Positions 15,879 to 25,495 of a stretch of 38,547 nucleotides of DNA are shown piece after piece. Position numbers and translations under genes: made by a program. Origin of the DNA: Candidatus Parcubacteria bacterium. GTDB taxonomy: Bacteria > Patescibacteriota > Minisyncoccia > UBA6257 > HR35. The notes below the pieces were generated by a model that worked only from the letters and a program-made list of their open reading frames with translations, was not told the origin of the DNA and made no database searches. The stretch spans positions 1-38,547 of the forward strand of contig BPJI01000003.1 of the NCBI GenBank assembly GCA_026004535.1. The letters run 5' to 3'. The stretch's first letter is position 1; the number at the start of each line of letters is the position of its first letter.

Positions 15879-18379
15879 TTTCTTCTTGCTGATTGGATTT
15901 CAAATATTTCAGATAGTGTTGAAAGCCTATATTTTGGTTTTTCAATAAATATTACTCCAGATGTTGTTGTTTTTGTCTTAAATCCTTTTAACCTTAAATA
16001 TTTATTTATAGAAGGTATCTTAAAAGAGGCAGCTAATGTTTTTGAGGTTACTGATTTTCCAATTTGCAATGCTTCTTTAAATGTTTTCCCAGAACCAACA
16101 ACTTTAAAAACTCCTCCTCTCCTTACTAAAACAGGTATTGATGGAGTAATCTTTGTTGATTGTTTTATCTGTTTGAAAGAAAAGGTAAATCGTAGTTGGT
16201 TATCTATAGATGGAACGGGGATTCTTAGCGGCTGCGGTATTCTTGGGGTTTTAATTAATATTGTTCTTAAAAAGTTTCTTTGTTTTTGTTGCTGACTAAG
16301 TTTAGGGATTTGTAGTTGTATTGTTTTTTGTGTTTGATCTTGTAAATTTTGTTGTTGTGGTATTTGTATTTGTCTTGTTGTGAAATTAATTTTCTGTTTA
16401 GATGTTAAATTTTGACGCAAATTTTGTTGTTGAATGTTTATTTGATCAATCTTTTGATTTTGTTTTATTGGTTGTTTATAAGAAGGAATTTCAAAAACAC
16501 TAATTCTTTGCATAGAAATTTGTTTTGGTTGTGTTTTTTGTGTCGTTGTTGGCTCTGTTGTTATTGGTTTGATTGATATTGTTGTTTTTGTTTGCGCCTT
16601 ATAAACAGACTTGGCAGGTATTTCTTTTATAACACTTTGTAAAACATTTGTTGTTAATGATGATATTTGATTTTTATTTAATGATTTGAATTGATTTGGT
16701 GATTTCTCTGTTGTCTTTTCAAAATAAATTTTTCTTTTAAATAATCCTCTTAAATCAAGAGCAAAAACTGCAAAATTTGAACTCTTTACTGGTTTTGTTT
16801 GTTTACCTCTTTTTAAAATAGAGGTTTTAGAAGAACCAAAACTTAAAGATAATCTTTTGTATAAAGGAATATTAAATCCACCCGAGATAAATTCAGATGT
16901 TGTTGTTTTTGTCTGTCTTCTAATAATCCTACCTGTTGGGAACTCTAAACCATACCTAAAGTATGGCGTTTCAAAACTTTTTATTTTTCCACGAGAAACA
17001 GCCCCCTGTACTCTAACTATTCTTGAACCTTGAGGAAATCTAGCTAAAAAATTATTAAACATAACATCGGCTCTACCAACAAAACCAACTTTCCCACCTT
17101 TAGGTTCACTTATTTTTCCAATAAAGGTGGTTTTTGCTTGATTTTTTTGTATGTCTGTGACAATTTCTGATATTCGACCACTTCTTCCTAGATTAGTCTC
17201 AAAGGCTGTTTCAACCTTTATACCCCTCGCAGTTCTTGTCTCTCTAATAGTAGAAAAACCAGAAATACTTTCCTCCTTTATCATTGGTGTTCTTTTTGGA
17301 ATTAAAGGACCAACTACACGACCGCCTATTTTTCCAACACCCTTAAAGAAAACAATATCACCAGTAATTTTTCCTGCTGTGTATGAAGGATTAAGTCTTA
17401 CATCTCTTGAGAACTGACCACTTGCAAAATATTCGAGTTGAGAGGTAATTAAACCTGAAAATCTAGGGGGTATCGTTGGAATTGTTTGTCTTGGATTTGT
17501 TACTAACTCCTTTCCAAAAGTATAATAAGATTCACCTCTCATTGTGAATGAACCAACAAAACCAGCGGTGAATTGACTAACACTTGGAACAAAACCTCTT
17601 GATGTTGAGAACCTGGTTTTTGAGACTTCTGTATTTATTTTATTAAAAACCTGTTGAACGGGATCACCTTTAAATTCTACTACTTCTAAAGTTGGTCTAA
17701 CTTGAGAACGATAAAACTCCTTTTCCTCTGGAGTAGCTTCTCTAATAACTTGACCAGACTCACTTACTACAAAAACATTAGTAATTGGAACCTTCTTTTG
17801 ACCAACTTTAACTTCTTCTCCAAAGAATCTAAATAATGTCCTACCGCCAAATTTTTCTTCACTTATTACCCTCTCCTGAAGATAAACCTCTTGATTTGCT
17901 AATTTTCTATTTAAAAGAGACATTCTTAATTTTTGTTCTGTTGTTGTCGGTATTTCTTGATTTTGTTGTTGTAATGATCTTGCTAGAGCAATTTGCTGTA
18001 AATTATTAGGGACTGGAGTTTGTCTAGGATTAATATTTGGTGACATAGGAACTTCTCTAACACCACTAGGTGAAGAAGGATCAACTACTAATGTTCCACC
18101 ACCAACGCCTGTTCCAACTGGTGTTCCTGATCTTAATGATGAACCACCAGCTCGAGAAGGGGCAGATGGTCTAGGATTAATATTTGGTGACATAGGAACT
18201 TCTCTAACACCACTAGGTGAAGAAGGATCAACTACTAATGTTCCACCACCAACGCCTGTTCCAACTGGTGTTCCTGGTGGTAAAGAAGAAGATGGTTGTT
18301 TTGTTGGTTGAGATGGTTGTGTCGGTTGTTTTTGTGGTTTTCTTCTAAAAATTCTTCTTAATGTATCACCTATACCCAT
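15875..18379 (-). CDS. Pro/Gln-rich structural-like protein (834 aa)
   Basis: Long intact ORF; N-term basic then PQQPTQPSQPT linkers; Q-rich C-terminal half. Confidence 0.65.
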   Translation of the reverse strand: MGIGDTLRRIFRRKPQKQPTQPSQPTKQPSSSLPPGTPVGTGVGGGTLVVDPSSPSGVREVPMSPNINPRPSAPSRAGGSSLRSGTPVGTGVGGGTLVVDPSSPSGVREVPMSPNINPRQTPVPNNLQQIALARSLQQQNQEIPTTTEQKLRMSLLNRKLANQEVYLQERVISEEKFGGRTLFRFFGEEVKVGQKKVPITNVFVVSESGQVIREATPEEKEFYRSQVRPTLEVVEFKGDPVQQVFNKINTEVSKTRFSTSRGFVPSVSQFTAGFVGSFTMRGESYYTFGKELVTNPRQTIPTIPPRFSGLITSQLEYFASGQFSRDVRLNPSYTAGKITGDIVFFKGVGKIGGRVVGPLIPKRTPMIKEESISGFSTIRETRTARGIKVETAFETNLGRSGRISEIVTDIQKNQAKTTFIGKISEPKGGKVGFVGRADVMFNNFLARFPQGSRIVRVQGAVSRGKIKSFETPYFRYGLEFPTGRIIRRQTKTTTSEFISGGFNIPLYKRLSLSFGSSKTSILKRGKQTKPVKSSNFAVFALDLRGLFKRKIYFEKTTEKSPNQFKSLNKNQISSLTTNVLQSVIKEIPAKSVYKAQTKTTISIKPITTEPTTTQKTQPKQISMQRISVFEIPSYKQPIKQNQKIDQINIQQQNLRQNLTSKQKINFTTRQIQIPQQQNLQDQTQKTIQLQIPKLSQQQKQRNFLRTILIKTPRIPQPLRIPVPSIDNQLRFTFSFKQIKQSTKITPSIPVLVRRGGVFKVVGSGKTFKEALQIGKSVTSKTLAASFKIPSINKYLRLKGFKTKTTTSGVIFIEKPKYRLSTLSEIFEIQSARRK
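18022..18276 (-). repeat. 108-bp direct repeat, period 147 bp
   Basis: gtctaggattaatatttggtgacataggaactt...ggtgttcctg at 18022-18129 and 18169-18276; encodes GTPVGTGVGGGTLVVDPSSPSGVREVPMSPNINPR. Confidence 0.93.
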
Positions 18380-18563
18380 TTAACTCTCTTTCACTTCCAC
18401 CCCCTTTAAAAAGTAACTATGTAACTTATATGTCTTTCAAGTATATATATTTTTCTATTTTTGTTTTTTTGATTTTTTCTTTTTCTTCTCTTCTTTTTTC
18501 ACAAAGAGGGGCGTATCTGTATAAGATTCTCTTCTTCGTTCCCAATATGTTTTCATTTTAAAA

Positions 18564-18595
18564 ACTTATTTTTATTATTATAAAATAATCACTAA
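18564..18595 (+). promoter_or_regulatory. Second copy of shared operator/promoter element
   Basis: See 1043-1072; next to TATA-like aaatttataaat at 18595-18605. Confidence 0.55.
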
Positions 18596-18604
18596 AATTT
18601 ATAA

Positions 18605-18862
18605 ATGTTTTTCTTTTTATATTACTTAATTTTTTTAATGATAAGAATGACAAAAACGAATAACACAATCAAAAAAGTTGAATTCTATCACAAAAATAAA
18701 AGTTTTGTCTTCATAAAAACTACTTTTGGAAGATTTTATAACGGAACAATTATCAGCTATACAAAAGAGTATATAATTCTTTCAGATAGAGTTTTAAATG
18801 AAATTCTAATCCCAATCGAAGAAATTGAAATAATTGAAAGACATAAAGAAAAACAAAGTTAA
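18605..18862 (+). CDS. Sm/LSm-like small beta-barrel protein (start probably 18638 or 18647)
   Basis: SFVFIKTTFGRFYNGTIISYTKEYIILSDRVLNEILIPIEEIEIIE resembles Sm1/Sm2 pattern. Confidence 0.45.
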   Translation: MFFFLYYLIFLMIRMTKTNNTIKKVEFYHKNKSFVFIKTTFGRFYNGTIISYTKEYIILSDRVLNEILIPIEEIEIIERHKEKQS

Positions 18863-18863
18863 A

Positions 18864-20120
18864 ATGCTAAATGAAATTAACGAAGAAAAGATTAAGTTAA
18901 TTTATGAAAATCCTTTTATTAATTTAGAAGAAGAGGAGGAAAAAGCAAAACAAAAATTAAAAGATATTTTTTTCACAATTAAAGATATTTTCCAGTATTA
19001 TTGTGATTTAAATGAAGAGTACTACACAATAATACCTTTGTGGGTGATTGGAACTTATTTTCATAAAAATTTTCCAAGTTATCCATACTTATTCCTTAAC
19101 GCTACTAAAGGCTCAGGTAAAAGTAGGACAGTTAACTTAATAGTTACTCTCTCAAAAGAAGGTATAATGTTAAATTCCTTAACAGAAGCGGTATTGTTTA
19201 GAACTAATGGAACTTTAGGAATTGATGAGTTTGAAAGTGTTGAGAGAAAGGGAAAAGAGGGTTTAAGAGAATTGTTGAACTCAGCATATAAACAAGGAAC
19301 CTTAGTTAAACGTATGAAAAAAGTTAAAACCTTAAAGGGTGAGGATCAAGTTGTTGAGACCTTTGAAGTTTATAGACCTATTGTAATGGCTAATATATGG
19401 GGTATGGAAGATGTTCTTGGAGATAGGTGTATAACCCTTATTTTAGAAAAGTCAAACAAACCAGACATAGTAAATCTTATTGAGATCTTTCGTGACGATT
19501 CTACTGTTAAAAAGGTAATTGAGGATTTAAAAGAGATTTCTGAGGGTAGTTTGTGCCGTTTTTTCCGTTTGTGTCGTAAGGAAAATATATATAATATATA
19601 CAAAGAATGGAATAATTTTATTAAAGAAAACGTCACTAACGTTACTAACATCACTAACACCACTAACGTCACTAACAGCACTAGATATATTAAAGAACCA
19701 GATACTCTATTTAAAGTAATAAAAGAAATGAAGGTTATGGGTAGAGATTTAGAATTATGTTTTCCTTTACTTTTAATTGCTAATGAAATATCTGAAGATC
19801 TACTTGAAGAGACAGCTAATATTTTATCAGATATAATCTTAAAAAAAAGAGAAGAAGAATTTATAGAGAACAAAGATATAAATTTAATTGATTTTGTTTC
19901 TCAAAAAGAAGAATCTGAATCTTTTGTTTCTATTAAAACACTAACTTATGAATTCAAAAATTGGTTATCTAGTGAAGAAGAATGGATAAATGAAAAGTGG
20001 ATGGGACGTGCTTTAAAAAGATTAAATCTTATAAAATATAAAAGAAAAATAGGAAATAGAGGTAGAGAAGTTATTTTAGATGTTAAGAAGGCTAAAGAAA
20101 AAATAAAGATGTTTAAATAA
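18864..20120 (+). CDS. Replicative helicase-like P-loop/AAA+ ATPase, complete copy (ORF opens at 18834)
   Basis: PYLFLNATKGSGKSRTVNLI Walker A; GTLGIDEFES Walker B; VLGDRCITLIL arginine-containing motif. Confidence 0.72.
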   Translation: MLNEINEEKIKLIYENPFINLEEEEEKAKQKLKDIFFTIKDIFQYYCDLNEEYYTIIPLWVIGTYFHKNFPSYPYLFLNATKGSGKSRTVNLIVTLSKEGIMLNSLTEAVLFRTNGTLGIDEFESVERKGKEGLRELLNSAYKQGTLVKRMKKVKTLKGEDQVVETFEVYRPIVMANIWGMEDVLGDRCITLILEKSNKPDIVNLIEIFRDDSTVKKVIEDLKEISEGSLCRFFRLCRKENIYNIYKEWNNFIKENVTNVTNITNTTNVTNSTRYIKEPDTLFKVIKEMKVMGRDLELCFPLLLIANEISEDLLEETANILSDIILKKREEEFIENKDINLIDFVSQKEESESFVSIKTLTYEFKNWLSSEEEWINEKWMGRALKRLNLIKYKRKIGNRGREVILDVKKAKEKIKMFK

Positions 20121-20385
20121 AAAAAGTAACCACCCTAGAAAAATTAAAAAAATATTTAAATAATAGCTTTTTAGTATTTTAACAAGAAAGAGGAAAGAAA
20201 AAAGATAGGTTTTTCCTAAACCTCTTTTTTCCTATCTTTTTTCAAAGGTTGCTTCAGCCCCTTTTCCTCTTTCTTCTTTTTTACTACTTCTTTTTAATCT
20301 TTTACTTATTTTTAACTATAAAATAGTTACTAATAATACTAATAAAAATAGAAATATTTATAAACCTATTTTTCTTATATTAATC

Positions 20386-20583
20386 ATGCGAAGAATAAGA
20401 AAAGTGAGGAAATTTGGTAACTCGTGGGTTATTTCTTTATATAAATTTGATATATTAGACTTTGGGATTGAAGAGGGTTCTCTTGTTGATATTTCTGATA
20501 TAGTTGTTTTAAATGGAAATAAAAAAGAATCAAGAAATAATAAAAGTAAGGAGGATAAAGGTAATAAAGAAAATGAACAATGA
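20386..20583 (+). CDS. AbrB/MazE-like protein (copy 2)
   Basis: Identical to 1125-1322. Confidence 0.7.
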   Translation: MRRIRKVRKFGNSWVISLYKFDILDFGIEEGSLVDISDIVVLNGNKKESRNNKSKEDKGNKENEQ

Positions 20584-20801
20584 CTCTATCAGATTTTTTA
20601 ATACAAACAATAGTACAAACAATTTCAAATCTTATTTCAAACTCTGCTTGGTTCATTTTGTTTTATTTGGGGTTTAAAATGATAACGAAAGAAATTAAAA
20701 AATTTTCAAAGGAAATCCCTTTGTGGATAGAAAATTATCATAAAAAACAATTAGAGAGGATAAGAATACAAGAAGCTTTAAATATGAGGAGAATGAGATG
20801 A
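20580..20801 (+). CDS. Small membrane protein (copy 2)
   Basis: Identical to 1319-1540. Confidence 0.6.
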   Translation: MTLSDFLIQTIVQTISNLISNSAWFILFYLGFKMITKEIKKFSKEIPLWIENYHKKQLERIRIQEALNMRRMR

Positions 20802-21031
20802 AAACAAAAAATGAAAGACTAAAAGGTTTAATTAACTTTTTAAACGAAAGAAACGAGAAAATGAATAAACCATTTGCCGAAAGAGTAGTTGAAGATCTAA
20901 AAGAAGGTGTTGTTTTCTTTTGCCCTAATTGTAAAAAAAGAAAAGAAATGAGTTATAGACCAGTAGTTGTTTTATGTTCTTGTGGTTATTATATGCAGGA
21001 AATGAAAGGAGGTATTAAAAAATGGCAGTAA
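20798..21031 (+). CDS. Zinc-ribbon-like protein (copy 2)
   Basis: Identical to 1537-1770. Confidence 0.65.
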   Translation: MKTKNERLKGLINFLNERNEKMNKPFAERVVEDLKEGVVFFCPNCKKRKEMSYRPVVVLCSCGYYMQEMKGGIKKWQ

Positions 21032-21231
21032 AAAAGATTGGGCGAGTCTGGCGAACAAAAAAAAGGAGCACTGATGTTGTTATGAGTGGTCAGTTGATAG
21101 ATGGCGCTAAAATAGGTATTATAAGAGCTAAAGATAAAAATAAAAGGCTTATCCCAGACACGTATGATGTTATTGCTTTCGTTGAACCGCCAGTAATTAA
21201 AATAAAAAACACCCAAGAAGAAAATTTTTAA
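21022..21231 (+). CDS. Hypothetical protein (copy 2)
   Basis: Identical to 1761-1970. Confidence 0.6.
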   Translation: MAVKKIGRVWRTKKRSTDVVMSGQLIDGAKIGIIRAKDKNKRLIPDTYDVIAFVEPPVIKIKNTQEENF

Positions 21232-21247
21232 AATAAAAAATTAAAGA

Positions 21248-21367
21248 ATGGAAAATAAAGAAGAGTGGGATTGTCCTTTACATGATGAATTTGAAAAAGG
21301 ATGTCATCATTGTTGGGAATGTTTAAAGATAAAAATAATAAAAGATGGGGGCGATGATTTCGACTGA
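21248..21367 (+). CDS. 39-aa Cys/His microprotein (copy 2)
   Basis: Identical to 1987-2106. Confidence 0.55.
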   Translation: MENKEEWDCPLHDEFEKGCHHCWECLKIKIIKDGGDDFD

Positions 21368-21369
21368 AG

Positions 21370-22062
21370 ATGGTTAACATATTTGGTTATAATTTAAATA
21401 TAAATGTTCAAAGTATATTTGGAACGGGGTTTTTTGTAGTTTTATTAGTCATTTTTATTGGTATTATTTTAATTGGTTTAATTTTTATTTTAATGTTTTT
21501 TAAAACTTACAAATATAGGGTTGTTTTATTTGAAAATGTTTCTAATCAAGGCATCCAGCCAGTAGCTAGAACAAGAGCAAAAAAAATAAGAATTGGTCAG
21601 GGTGGAGCCGAAATACTAAAAACATGGGCTGGCAAACTTTATTTACCTGCTACAAAAATGGTTGGGAAAAATGTTTATTGGTTTTATAAAGCTAATGATG
21701 GTTATTTTTATAATGTTGGGTTAGGTGATTTTGATACTAGATTAAAAAACTTAAAACTTGAACCAATTGAAAGAGATATGAAATTGTTTTATTTAAATAT
21801 TGAAAGAATAGCCCAAGATTCGTATAATAAACCTAAATTTTTAGAGAGGTATGGGGTTCATTTATTATTATTTGTTTTTTTATTAGTTTTTATTCTCGGT
21901 ATGTGGTTTATTATAGGAAAAATAGGTGATGTAACGAAAACACTATCAAATACACAACAAGCTAATAAAGAAGTTGTTGAAGCATTAAGAGACATTTCTC
22001 TCTCACTTGAAAGAATAAGAGGGACACAACCAGTAGGATTAGTTTCCGTTCAAGGAGGATAA
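21370..22062 (+). CDS. Two-TM membrane protein (copy 2)
   Basis: Identical to 2109-2801. Confidence 0.7.
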   Translation: MVNIFGYNLNINVQSIFGTGFFVVLLVIFIGIILIGLIFILMFFKTYKYRVVLFENVSNQGIQPVARTRAKKIRIGQGGAEILKTWAGKLYLPATKMVGKNVYWFYKANDGYFYNVGLGDFDTRLKNLKLEPIERDMKLFYLNIERIAQDSYNKPKFLERYGVHLLLFVFLLVFILGMWFIIGKIGDVTKTLSNTQQANKEVVEALRDISLSLERIRGTQPVGLVSVQGG

Positions 22063-22063
22063 A

Positions 22064-22237
22064 ATGGTTTATATAGAAATTATTATTTTGATAGCAATTC
22101 TTTTATTTATAATTATATTTATGATATTAAGAGAAATTTTTAATAAAATAGATGAAAGGAGGTTTATAAAGAAATATGGAGAAGAAGGAATTGGAGCAGC
22201 TAGAGAAGGAGCTCTCAAAACTGAAAGAAGAAAATGA
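22064..22237 (+). CDS. 57-aa single-TM protein (copy 2)
   Basis: Identical to 2803-2976. Confidence 0.55.
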   Translation: MVYIEIIILIAILLFIIIFMILREIFNKIDERRFIKKYGEEGIGAAREGALKTERRK

Positions 22238-22379
22238 ATTTTTAAAACAACAGATTTTATTTTTTAACGAAGTTGAAAAGTTAGAAAATAAAAGTTATTT
22301 TAGGTTTAGGTTGTTAGAGGTACTTGAGTTAATTCACGAGAGTCTTGAAAAAATTGAAAATAAAATAGAAAAAAAGTAG
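22176..22379 (+). CDS. Coiled-coil small protein (copy 2)
   Basis: Identical to 2915-3118. Confidence 0.6.
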   Translation: MEKKELEQLEKELSKLKEENEFLKQQILFFNEVEKLENKSYFRFRLLEVLELIHESLEKIENKIEKK

Positions 22380-22382
22380 AAA

Positions 22383-22769
22383 ATGGAAAAAGGAATAGTT
22401 GATAAAGGAAGTAGTGATATAATGGATATAATAATTACAAAAGGAATGTTTTTTTTAATGGTTTTTATTGTACTACTTGTGGTTATTCTTCCTTTATTTG
22501 TTTTACCCCTTTTTGAAATTGTTAAAGAGAAAAATGAGTATTATTGGTTTTGTTATTTGAATGGAAAAGAAGCTTATCAGTATAAGCCTCTTATTACATT
22601 ACCCATAATAAACTTTGGCTATCCTAAATACTATTGTTTAGAAAAAAACACAGAGGTTGTTAATAGCAATACTGGTGTTTATGATGATTACGAAATAGTT
22701 AAAACAAAATATAATATTGTTGTTTACAAGAATGATTATGAAAAATACTTTAAACCAAAAGGATTATAA
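22383..22769 (+). CDS. Single-TM paralogue A (copy 2)
   Basis: Identical to 3122-3508. Confidence 0.65.
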   Translation: MEKGIVDKGSSDIMDIIITKGMFFLMVFIVLLVVILPLFVLPLFEIVKEKNEYYWFCYLNGKEAYQYKPLITLPIINFGYPKYYCLEKNTEVVNSNTGVYDDYEIVKTKYNIVVYKNDYEKYFKPKGL

Positions 22770-23028
22770 AAAAATAGATTTTATTTTTAGAGTGGGTATT
22801 GCTTCAATTTTATTTAGTGGTTTAATACTTTTCTTTATTTCTCTTAATGATTTTAAAAATTTGTCTTTATTTTGTCATAGTAATAATGAAACCAGCAAAA
22901 TAAATATTTTTAAAAATAAAATGTATTGTAAAGATAATGAAGGAAATTTAAGAGAAGTAATTAAAACAAATTTTGGGTTTTTTTATAAAGAAGATTTTGA
23001 GAAGTATTTTCAAAATAAAAAACCTTAG
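22717..23028 (+). CDS. Single-TM paralogue B (copy 2)
   Basis: Identical to 3456-3767. Confidence 0.65.
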   Translation: MLFTRMIMKNTLNQKDYKKIDFIFRVGIASILFSGLILFFISLNDFKNLSLFCHSNNETSKINIFKNKMYCKDNEGNLREVIKTNFGFFYKEDFEKYFQNKKP

Positions 23029-23031
23029 GTA

Positions 23032-23466
23032 ATGAAAATGACAGACTATCTAGGAGATTCCTCATCATTAGTAGAATCTCAGTTTAATATGATTTTGAAG
23101 ACTCTCTATGATCTAAGAGAGATAGCTTCACATATTGAAAGATTGTATGCTCAAATAAATATTTCAGATGAAATTAAACAGAAAATTAAAATACATCTTG
23201 TTAAATCTTTTTTTGTTAATTCCTCACCACTTTTAAATGAAAATTTTGTTAATTCATTAAAAGATCAAATATTATCTTTAAGACCTAAAACAATAAAAGT
23301 ATTAGATAAAGATAATCCAACATCAGAACCTACATTTAAATTAATTTTTGATTATGAGTTAGAGAAGGAGTTAGATGAAATGCTTATAAAAATCCATAGA
23401 CAACTACAAAAAGAAGGATATTATGGTTCAAAGAGAGATCTAGGTAGAATTATCGGGAGGTTCTAA
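23032..23466 (+). CDS. Hypothetical helical protein (copy 2)
   Basis: Identical to 3771-4205. Confidence 0.65.
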   Translation: MKMTDYLGDSSSLVESQFNMILKTLYDLREIASHIERLYAQINISDEIKQKIKIHLVKSFFVNSSPLLNENFVNSLKDQILSLRPKTIKVLDKDNPTSEPTFKLIFDYELEKELDEMLIKIHRQLQKEGYYGSKRDLGRIIGRF

Positions 23467-23470
23467 GAAG

Positions 23471-24340
23471 ATGGCTTTTTACAAAACATTACATCCTGAA
23501 TTTGATGGTAAAACTGAAAGATATATAGATGATGCTTTATTTGAAAACCTAAAAGTAATGGCTAAAAAAATAGTAAATGATATGACTTTTCTTGGAATTG
23601 TTTTCTCCTCAACATTAGAAGTAAGAACTGGCAAATCCACATTTGCAAGTCAGATTGGTGAGTGCTACACTTCATTAATGAAAGAGCTTCATGGAATAGA
23701 ATTGCCTTGGGGGATTAATAATTTAGTGTTTAGACCAGTTGATTTAATCTACAGAAGTTTAGAAATGCCTCAATATTCCTGTATCATTTGTGATGAATGG
23801 GAAAACCCTAAGTATTGGACAGAACTTTATGATTCATTATCTCAATTCTTTCAAAAGCATGGTATAAAAAACCAATTTGTTTTGATATTAACACCTAATT
23901 TTTTTAAATTACCAGATACTATAGCAATTAATAGATCGGTTTTTGCAGTAGATATAAGGTTCGGAGATGATTTTGAAAGAGGATTTTTTAAGTTTTATGG
24001 CTTCCAAAAGAAAAAAATGCTTTATCTTTTAGGAAAAAAGAAACAGGATTATAATGCGGTTAAAGAAGATTTTAGAGGTAGGTTTGTTAAAGGATATGGT
24101 GGGCTTAATACTGAAGAATATATCAAAAAGAAGATTGAAGATTTAGAAAGATTTAAAGGTGATAGATTCAAAAAACTTCGTTATGTTGATAAATACGGCA
24201 CACCACCAGAACTTATTAGAAAATTATATTTGTCTTTACTCAAAAATAAAGGAATTACACAAAAAGAAATAGCAGATGTTTTAGGTGTTGAACAAACAAC
24301 CATTAGTGAATGGGTTTTAGGTAATTTTAGTCTTTCATGA
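23471..24340 (+). CDS. P-loop ATPase with C-terminal HTH (copy 2)
   Basis: Identical to 4210-5079. Confidence 0.65.
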   Translation: MAFYKTLHPEFDGKTERYIDDALFENLKVMAKKIVNDMTFLGIVFSSTLEVRTGKSTFASQIGECYTSLMKELHGIELPWGINNLVFRPVDLIYRSLEMPQYSCIICDEWENPKYWTELYDSLSQFFQKHGIKNQFVLILTPNFFKLPDTIAINRSVFAVDIRFGDDFERGFFKFYGFQKKKMLYLLGKKKQDYNAVKEDFRGRFVKGYGGLNTEEYIKKKIEDLERFKGDRFKKLRYVDKYGTPPELIRKLYLSLLKNKGITQKEIADVLGVEQTTISEWVLGNFSLS

Positions 24341-24402
24341 ACTAAGGTGACCTTAGTGCAAAGGGTAATAAGTTGTGAACTAAGGTCACCTTAGTGCAAA
24401 GG
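24338..24402. promoter_or_regulatory. Paired palindromic repeats (copy 2)
   Basis: Identical to 5077-5141. Confidence 0.7.
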
Positions 24403-24453
24403 CATTAATTAAGTGAAAAGTAAAGAGATTTAAAAAATTAACGTAAAGAAAAA

Positions 24454-25005
24454 ATGAATGGAGAAAAACCAAAGAAGAAAGTAGCAATTTATATTAGAAT
24501 ATCTACAGACATTGAGAAACAAAATTTAAATACCCAATTAGATCCATTAGTGGAGTATTGTAATAAAAATAACTATCAATATGAGATATTTCAAGATATA
24601 GCTTCTGGAGCAAAAGAATCAAGACCCAATTTAGATAAGCTTATGAGAATGATTAGAGAGCAAAAGTTTGATGCTTTGTTGGTCTGGAAAGTTGATAGGT
24701 TAGGTAGGAGCTTAAGACATTTATTACAAATATTACAAGAGCTAGAAAAGAATAAATGTGACTTTATTTCTTTAACTGAAGGCTATGATACCTCCACACC
24801 ACAAGGCAAATTAATATTTTCAATTGTTGGAGCCTTTGCTGAATTTGAAAGAGCAATAATAAGAGAAAGAGTTAAAGCAGGCATTATTAGAGCAATTAAA
24901 GAAGGAAAGAGGGTAGGTAGACCTGTTGGTTCTAAAGATAAGAAAAGAAGAAGGGTTTCTGGATACTTTTTAAGATGGCAGAATACACAACAAAAGACCT
25001 TATAA
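24454..25005 (+). CDS. Serine recombinase (copy 2)
   Basis: Same protein as 5193-5744; one silent T-to-C at 24627. Confidence 0.93.
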   Translation: MNGEKPKKKVAIYIRISTDIEKQNLNTQLDPLVEYCNKNNYQYEIFQDIASGAKESRPNLDKLMRMIREQKFDALLVWKVDRLGRSLRHLLQILQELEKNKCDFISLTEGYDTSTPQGKLIFSIVGAFAEFERAIIRERVKAGIIRAIKEGKRVGRPVGSKDKKRRRVSGYFLRWQNTQQKTL

Positions 25006-25379
25006 GATTAGTTTTGAAAAGAGATGAATTATTAATTTTAACGTTATTATTTTCATTTTTAATAGGCGCAAATTTAAATTTATATGCTGTTGTTAGCAAT
25101 GATTGTAAGATGCCTTATTTAATAAAACACAGGCCTATAATGGATTTTGATTACGATAGTAACAAACATAAACCTATAGCTGATTTTAGAGAAGCAAAAG
25201 TTTATTTTTTAACAGACTTTATGTCTATACCAACTCTTTCAAAAAGGATATATTTTTCATTAGGTGATTTGTTTCTTTATCTTTCTATTATTTTAATTTT
25301 TATTTATTCAGCTAAAGAGATTAAGAAAATAGTTAAAAAAAAGAAAAATAAAAAAACCTCCCCTCTAAAAACCACCTAA
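24975..25379 (+). CDS. Two-TM membrane protein (copy 2)
   Basis: Identical to 5714-6118. Confidence 0.6.
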   Translation: MAEYTTKDLIRLVLKRDELLILTLLFSFLIGANLNLYAVVSNDCKMPYLIKHRPIMDFDYDSNKHKPIADFREAKVYFLTDFMSIPTLSKRIYFSLGDLFLYLSIILIFIYSAKEIKKIVKKKKNKKTSPLKTT

Positions 25380-25495
25380 TTTTCCTTATAAAAAATCAAA
25401 ATAAAAAAACAAGTCTTTTTTTACTCTTTTTATTAAAAAAATAAAAAAAAGAAAAAGGGGGGCTGTTTTTTAACAACCCCAAAATTAAAGTTTAT

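Larger units (their letters stand above)
1..19261. other. Copy 1 of a circular ~19.26-kb element (circularly permuted unit)
   Basis: Base 1 onward (tttaagagaattgttgaactc...) recurs at 19262; ORF track repeats with offset 19261. Confidence 0.97.
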
